A stretch of DNA of 64,000 bases from the NCBI GenBank assembly GCA_030686995.1, contig CM060691.1:64283853-64347852 (forward strand), in the 5' to 3' direction. A program made the position numbers and the translations under genes. This DNA comes from Artemisia argyi (Eukaryota; Streptophyta; Magnoliopsida; Asterales; Asteraceae). The notes under the pieces were generated by a model, which did no database searches, was not told where the DNA came from, and saw nothing but the letters and a program-made list of their open reading frames with translations. This document shows positions 58,431-64,000 of this stretch, piece after piece; position 1 is the first letter of the stretch; every line of letters begins with the position of its first letter.

Positions 58431-59730
58431 CGCCTCCGTAGATGAGTTTCCATTTTAGAAGCTGTCGAGAAGTCTTGTGCTGATGAGGTGAGCTCTTTGA
58501 AGAAGCATAAATCCTCTCTTAAGAAGGATAAGGATTCTTTGGACACAAGGATAGCAGAGCTCCGGCCTTCCGTTGAAAGTAAAGATCGTAAGCTTGCGGA
58601 TCTGAACACTTCACTTGCTACTGTCAAGTCTCACAATGACAGCCTTGTGGGTCAGGTATGCGCTTTTTGGGATTTGGATGTCTCACACGTCCTTTCTTCT
58701 TCCCTCCTTCTTTAAGTCTTATCTTTTTTATGTCTTTCTTTGTTGTAGGTGCATAAATTGGAGACTTCATGTTCTGAGCTTCACAGCTGAGTCTCAGGTT
58801 TGAGAACTTAAGGGAGTAATTTGAAAAGATTCAGGAAGCCCGGATGAATGAAGTTGTCGGCAAGGTGGCTAAGTTGGAAACATATTAGACGGAGATGGCC
58901 TTGCATCTTAAGGAAGCCTTTTATCCTCATCTGCTTACTACCATTTTTGGCCGAAGATGGCTTATGACCCATGGTATGCAGCTCGCTATTACTAAGTGCC
59001 TGAGCTCGCCGGATTATCTTGGGGCCTTGGGAGCGGCCGTTAGTCGTTCCGTTGAGAAGAGTATGTAAGACGGACTTGCCGCTGGTATCAACCATGGGAA
59101 AGAAAGCAGGATTTTATTTGATGTGGCCGCCTATAACCCTGATGCAGAAGCGTACTACAACTATGTGCTGCAAAGGCTCCATAGTCTAGACTTCCCTTTA
59201 TTGGACGATCTTTAAACTCACAAGGACGCGAGCATTGAGGATATCATGGGTTTGCTCCACCTTGATGATTCTGTTGCCAGTACTCTTGGAATGGCTGATC
59301 TGCAACCTAATCCCGAGCAACTTACTATTCTGATTCACCGCGTGGAAGATCAGATAGTTCTTGGTGAAGCCTCCCTATCTTTTTCTTTAAGTGTTGTGCA
59401 AAAAGGAGCTGAAAAGATTAGGGAGAATATTACTGCAGAACAATCAGCCCTTGTTGATGTATGGGCTCCCTTTGCTTAACCCTTATATATTGAAGGTTTG
59501 ACAGGTATAGCGGGTCCTTCGGGTAGCGTGTCAGCCACTCCCGCAACTACCACTGCTCTGTCTGTAACTCTTGCCTCGACTACCCTTATGCTATTTATCT
59601 CCACAGATGACTATGAAATTCCAAATATAGGTGATCAAGGAAATGGCGGAGGTGATGCTTCTTTCTTCTCTCTGTTCAGTTCGAAAAGGAAGAATTTGAG
59701 ACCACTCCGGAGCTTGAGGCTGCTACTTAG
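58431..59730 (+). pseudogene. Tat antisense ORF, last piece
   Basis: After the insertion the coiled-coil region continues: AVEKSCADEVSSLKKHKSSL, KDKDSLDTRIAELRPSVESK and LATVKSHNDSLVGQ. A 93-base intron follows (58656-58748, CAG/GTATGCG..TTGTAG/GTGCAT). Next come VHKLETSCSELHS and, through stops, FYPHLLTTIFGRRWLMTHGM, the YLGALGAAVSRSVEKSM stretch and HKDASIEDIMGLLHLDDSV. It then reads LQPNPEQLTILIHRVEDQIV and LSFSLSVVQKGAEKIREN. The natural end is FEKEEFETTPELEAAT with TAG at 59728-59730. Stops at several points show decay. Confidence 0.75.
58656..58748 (+). other. Predicted second intron in the Tat antisense ORF
   Basis: GTATGCG donor, T/C-rich interior and TTTGTTGTAG acceptor. Its removal keeps the coiled-coil frame (..LVGQ/VHKLET). 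Confidence 0.6.
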
Positions 59731-60246
59731 ATTTGTTTATGCTGCGACTGCATGTGGTCTTTTTGTAGCGGCTGTTTGTAACTGAACATAATTTTTTAAC
59801 ACTTATGCTTTGTATGGATAGCTTTCCAGTCCCGTGGTCATTTATGACCTTTTTATACGGCTTTTTATACTTTTGCATTTATTATGATTGCTGTTTTGAA
59901 ATTGTTCTAAGGCCGTACTGGTACGCTTATTGAATAGTCTTGTTTGAATATTTGTGGGTTATTCTCCCAGTACCGGGCTTGCAATACCTCTTATGTAATT
60001 TAAGAGAATTGTTAGGTTACCCATTCTTTTGTTATGCGGAATAACGTTCTTGGGTCATGCCCTTATACGTGCGCGTCTTATTCACATGTATAAATGACTT
60101 TGCAAAGTAAATATTAAAAACTAGTAAACTGGTGAAGGTAGCTAATCTCCACTTTTTTCATTAAAATCTCTTAAAATAAAACAATACAATAGATAAGATA
60201 ATGTGAAATGCCAATATCCACTGCAGAGTCTACATGAGTGGGTTGC
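59731..60246. other. Spacer between the two converging Tat reading frames
   Basis: It holds the 3' trailer of the antisense ORF (plus strand) and the 3' trailer of pol (minus strand), which converge here. AT-rich, no repeat or terminal structure seen. Confidence 0.5.
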
Positions 60247-61492
60247 TTACATTTTATGAATATAACACTTCTTGAGGTTACAAACGTTCCATGTCCGCGG
60301 AAGTTGATTTCCTTCTCGGTCTCTTAACTTGTGTGTGCCTTTTCCTAATGCTTCTGTGACCTCATACACTCCTTCCCACTTGGGACCCAACTTTCCCCTT
60401 TCTTTAGCATGGCTTGCATCATTATTGCGGTATACTAGGTCTCCAAGCTTGAAACTTGTGTTACAGACTTTAGAGTTGTAATACTTTTCCATTTTTGCTT
60501 TGCTTTTTGCTTCACGGATTGCCGCTTGTTCTCTTCTTTCTTCCAAAAGGTCCAAGTTAATTTCCAACGCTTCATCATTTTGGGTTGTATCTATTTTCAC
60601 TAGCCTCCATGTAGGCATACCAATTTCAGCTGGAATAACAGCTTCCGTTCCGTATGTTAGTGTGAACAGGGTGTCCCCTTTGCTAGACTTTAGCATTGTG
60701 CGGTATACCCATAGAACGTGCGATATTTCTTCCATTCAATTCTTACTTCTTTCTTCCAATCGGGCTTTACTTCCTTTCACTAAGCTTCAGTTTGCCCTTT
60801 CTACTAAACCGTTAGTTTGTGGATGTTAAACGCAAGCGAAGTGTTGCCGGATACATACCTTTTTGCACTAGTCTTTGAATGGGTTGTCTCGGAACTGCAT
60901 TCCATTATCATATATGATTTCTCCTGGGTGTCTAAACATGCATACTGTGTTTTCCCATACATTTTTTTTTATTTGATTGCCCATAATGGTCACAACCGGC
61001 TTTGCTTCTATCTATATCGTTAAGTAGTCTATGGCTACTATATATTAGGAATTTGATCTTGCTGGGACCTTCCGGGAAAGGTCCATCTATGTAAATACCT
61101 CATTTGTAGAATGTCCACGGGGAGGTGATTCGAGTTAGTTTCTCTTGTAGATTCTTTGGAATGGTTTTGTGTACTTGACAATCTTCGCATGCCATTATCA
61201 TATTCCTAGCATCCTTGTGCATATTGGGCCAGTAGTATCCTGCCCGTAATGCTCTAGCTACCACGGATCTTGTGCATACGTGCATTATGCAAGATCCCTC
61301 ATGTATTTTCCTTAGCACATAGTTTGCCTGAAGTGGTACGACACAGCGCAACCATGGTCCAAGAAAAGATTTCTTATAGATAATCCCATTGATTATGGCG
61401 TACCGCTGTGACTTGCATCTGACCGCTCTTGCTTTCTTTGATTCTGCAGGTAGCGTTTCTTCCGTGAGGTACTCGTAATTGGGGTCATCCAT
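60247..61492 (-). pseudogene. Tat integrase, decayed
   Basis: On the minus strand from 61492: KYLTEETLPAESKKARAV-like region (here YEYLTEETLPAESKK), IHEGSCIMHV..AGYYWPNMHKDA, C..C of the zinc finger in MACEDCQVH, then SPWTFYK followed by a stop where WGIDI is expected. The catalytic-core stretch (61100-60736) is too damaged to read continuously. The C-terminal part is open from 60735 to 60247: VLWVYRTMLKSSKGDT, TYGTEAVIPAEIGMP, FKLGDLVYRNN and KLGPKWEGVYEVTEALGKG (GPY-type), ending NLKKCYIHKM. Confidence 0.85.
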
Positions 61493-61506
61493 GTATTTCG
61501 TTCTTT

Positions 61507-62073
61507 TTATACTACTGCTAGCACCGGTACTTCTTTTACTGATTTTTGCATGAGTTCTTCAACCAACACTTGTTTGCTTAAATGTGCAACGCTAGCGGAT
61601 GCTAGTTTGCTCAGCGCGTCAGCATTTTTATTTTCACTTCTTGGAATTTGTTTGATAGAGAACATTCTAAAGCCTCTAGAAAGCGCCCTTACTTTTTCCA
61701 AGTATTGGACCATGCTTGCCTCCTTTGCTAAGTACGATCCATTTACTTGATTAGCCACAAGTCGTGAATCTACATTTGCTTGGAGGTTTTAGACACCCAT
61801 TTGCTTTGCTATTTTGAGTCCTGCTATTAAAGCTTCATACTCTGCTTCATTGTTGGTTGCTTCGAAGCTGAACCTTAAAGCATAAGTAAACTCCATTCCT
61901 TTCAGATTGGTAAGTATCAATCCGGCTCTGGAGCCATCTATGCATGATGATCCGTCCATGAACAGGATCCACAGCTTTGGGAGTTTTTCTTCAATTTCCA
62001 TTGGGTCATCCACGGAGTCATCCTTCGGACGCTCCACTATGAAGTCTACTAAAATCTGGCCTTTGACCGACAC
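61507..62073 (-). pseudogene. Tat archaeal-type RNase H
   Basis: The minus strand reads LFMDGSSCIDGSRAGLIL, ALRFSFEATNNEAEYEALIA and GLKIAKQMGV, then a stop, then ANQVNGSYLAKEASMVQYLE and RSENKNADALSKLAS. D in MDGS, E in NEAEYEAL and D in NADALSKLA are the expected acidic residues. The upstream start, VKGQILVDFIVERP, is the tether that precedes this domain in Tat elements. The second RNase H is the main reason for the Tat assignment. Confidence 0.85.
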
Positions 62074-62290
62074 CTTGGTCTGTATTGTATATCATACTCT
62101 CCCAGTTCTATAACTACTTCTAGCTTTGACAGTATCTGCTTATTTGGTTGGTCTGTGATCACTATTACGATATGTGCTGAAATATCTCTTTAGCTGCTTA
62201 CTGGCATGTACCAAAGCTAGCACCAACTTTTCCATGGATGTATAGTTAATCTCCGGACCTTTCAAGGTGCGGCTGATAAAATAGATTGGC
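62074..62290 (-). pseudogene. Tat RNase H, C-terminal part
   Basis: The minus strand reads PIYFISRTLKGPEINYTSME, KLVLALVHASKQLKRYF and, with a frameshift, the VIVITDQP-like motif. It is separated from its N-terminal part by the solo LTR at 62297-62782. Confidence 0.75.
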
Positions 62291-62296
62291 ATTTGT

Positions 62297-62782
62297 TATT
62301 GGGAATTATTAGTTATAACATACTTAAGTCTGCTAGTTATCTGAATTAAGTTTGTTAGCATAGTTAAGTCTGCCTGTTCAATGTTAAGTCTGAAAGACAA
62401 AGTTAATACTTTTAGTATGTTTTAGTTAAGTCTGTTGATGATAAAAACAAAATAGATATCTTAGGAGATATATTAGGGAAGGATATTTACACGTATTAGA
62501 ATATATGTTTATCCTTCTACACTTTTTGTATTTTTTTAGGGTTTCCTTAGTATATAAAAGGAACTCTATAGCTGTGGAAGAAAAGATTCAAGCCTATTAA
62601 CAAATTAATAGAATATGTTATTAGTATTTCTTATTGTGTTCTTCATAACTGTTGTTTGTTAAGATTTTGCATTAACAATCAATCATACACTGTTAAGAGT
62701 TTCTCATATAGATCAATTTGGATTTATTCAAGTTATCTATTGTCTAACAAAGGCTACTAAGATCCATAACTTTGGACCTACA
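62297..62782 (+). mobile_element. Solo LTR (486 bp) inside Tat RNase H
   Basis: Flanked by the perfect duplication TTTGT (62292-62296 and 62783-62787). The ends are TATTGGGAATT and GGACCTACA. The expected TG start reads TA, probably a G to A change. A TATATAAAAG box at 62551-62560 gives plus orientation. Removing it rejoins the RNase H codons (..EGKQ/MPIYF). Probably a copia LTR. Confidence 0.85.
62551..62560 (+). promoter_or_regulatory. TATA box of the 486-bp solo LTR
   Basis: TATATAAAAG preceded by TTAGGGTTTCC, in the middle of the LTR where U3 should end. Confidence 0.5.
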
Positions 62783-64000
62783 TTTGTTTACCTTCTCTTT
62801 CCGTCATGAGCACAACATTTACTTCCTATTTTGTTACCGCTAGGTAAATAATGAGATCTTCCTTTTCCATCGGCCCTGTTAGTGTTGGAAGTTTCGTTAT
62901 TAACTTTTTCATCTATTTGAATGCGTCCTCCGCTTCCGCATTCCAATGAAAGTCACTTTTTTGGTACATTTTTTGAGAGTTTTGAAGAATGGTAATGATT
63001 TTTTTGCGGATTTGGCAAGGAACCTGTTTTGACTTGTCTGCTTTCCATTTAGCTTCTAAACATCTTTTATGCATTTGGGTGATTGAAGACATAGAAGTTA
63101 GAACAGCTTCCGTTTTATCTGGGCAGGATTTGATTCCGTTGGTGTGTATCGTGTAACCAATGAATGTTCCTTTTTCTACTCCAAAAGTGCATTTTTTGGG
63201 ATTTAATTTCATATTTATTTTCCTCAAGGTTTTGAACATTTCCTCAACATCTCTCATTAATTCACCTTCCATGCGGAATTTTATCACCAGGTCATCCACA
63301 TATCACCCGCCGTTGGTATGTTGCTTTAGCATTTTTGAGTCCGGACGGCATTTAGAGTAGCAGAATATCCCCTAGTTTGTAATGAACGCCCTCTTCTCTT
63401 TGTCATACTTTGCCATTTGAATCTGGTGATAACCCTTGTATGCATCTAGAAAGCATTTGAAAGGATATTCGCAAAGGGATTCAATCTTCCAATCTATTCC
63501 CGGTAGCGGATAACCATCTTCAGGTCATGCTTTATTCAGATCATTAAATTCTACGCACATTCTCCAGCAATCATCATGTTTTTTTTACCATTACCCGATT
63601 GGCTAACCAACTGTGATAGTATTTTTCTTTCATAATACCGGCATCGACAAGCTTCTCTACTTCTTCTTGTATTGCCTTGCTTCTTTTACCCGCCTGACCT
63701 CGTTTCTTTTGTCTGATCGGAGTGCATCCTTCCCGTACATTCAGATGGTGTTCCGCTATGTGCCACGGAACACCTGTCATGTCCGCTGGACATCAGGAAA
63801 ATATGTCCAAATTTTCCTTGAGCAAATCACATAGTTTTCTTCATCCTTCGTCCGTTAAGGTAGACCCTATAGCTACTGTTTGTTCCGGATGCTCTGAGTG
63901 AATTGCCACTTTGATTCATTCTTCCGTTGGTTATTTGACGACGGGAGGATGCCCTTCCGGTCCGGAGTCCATTTTGTATTCAAGCAGAACGATCCTACTA
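62783..64000 (-). pseudogene. Tat reverse transcriptase and RNase H start, runs off the window
   Basis: From the right edge on the minus strand: HIAEHHLNVREGCTPIRQKK, EEVEKLVDAGIMKEKYYHSW (RT N-terminus), then several stops through the core (remnants of the YKGYHQ..KMPFGL region at 63580-63310). After these come MDDLVIKF (second half of the YVDD motif), REINMKLNPKKC-like (here RKINMKLNPKKCTFGVEKG), SDFHWNAEAEDAFK, and EDLIIYLAV.. at about 62870. Many stops and shifts are present. Gag, protease and the 5' LTR are outside the window. Confidence 0.85.

Larger units (their letters stand above)
34710..64000 (-). mobile_element. Tat-lineage Ty3/gypsy retrotransposon, decayed, heavily nested, runs off the window
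   Basis: Reading on the minus strand from the right edge: RT, RNase H, a second archaeal-type RNase H, integrase, then an antisense extra ORF (on the plus strand), then a PPT and 3' LTR. A second RNase H plus an antisense ORF between pol and the 3' LTR is a known arrangement in Tat-lineage elements. At least six later insertions lie inside. The gag and 5' LTR must lie beyond position 64000. Many stops and frameshifts show it is the oldest element here. The left boundary at 34710 (TGATGGAGTA) is inferred from the LTR form, because the partner LTR and TSD are outside the window. Confidence 0.8.

Overview
The window is plant nuclear DNA of low GC content. It is an intergenic block made mostly of nested LTR retrotransposons, with a few broken host-gene fragments. 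No intact host gene, rRNA, tRNA or CRISPR array was found. The transposon proteins (an Athila polyprotein, a Tat-lineage pol with an antisense extra ORF of the 'putative gypsy type transposon' family, and a large Ty1/copia polyprotein) look most like composite-family (Asteraceae) elements. That placement is from memory of the families, not from a search.

Region 1 (1-10.7 kb) holds a broken DUF1218 exon (151-340), a 482-bp solo LTR with a perfect TSD (2341-2822), a hAT-type MITE with an 8-bp TSD (3716-4260), a frameshifted DUF1685 gene fragment (4444-4830), a 3.3-kb foldback element built from short repeats (about 4944-8203), a decayed LINE fragment (8686-9420) and a TA microsatellite.

Region 2 (10.7-34.7 kb) holds scattered exon-like remnants that I cannot assign to a family. 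They are interrupted by an Athila-like solo LTR (10673-14468, + strand) and by a full-length Athila element (15778-29874, - strand). The Athila element has TSD CTTAT, 3.6-kb LTRs, a tRNA-Asp primer site and a PPT. Its single gag-pol frame carries one frameshift and three premature stops.

Region 3 (34.7 kb to the window edge) is one old Tat-lineage Ty3/gypsy element on the - strand. It shows a 3' LTR (about 34710-35227), a PPT, an antisense ORF on the + strand in pieces between 35688 and 59730, and decayed pol (integrase, archaeal-type RNase H, RNase H, RT) from 60247 to the edge. Six later elements sit inside it. They are a nearly intact 8.8-kb copia element (35876-44672); a solo LTR (46446-48693) that contains a second solo LTR (47471-48339); a gypsy-type element with deleted coding region (48775-58425) that contains a 3.4-kb non-autonomous LTR element (51468-54832); and a 486-bp solo LTR (62297-62782). 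Removing the copia element and one TSD copy in reading rejoins the antisense ORF in frame.

The best candidates for something undescribed are two. First, the copia element carries a third ORF preceded by its own TATA box and a GC-rich palindromic module that is otherwise found in the LTR promoter. Second, the foldback element has arms that are stacked arrays of simple repeats and self-complementary units.
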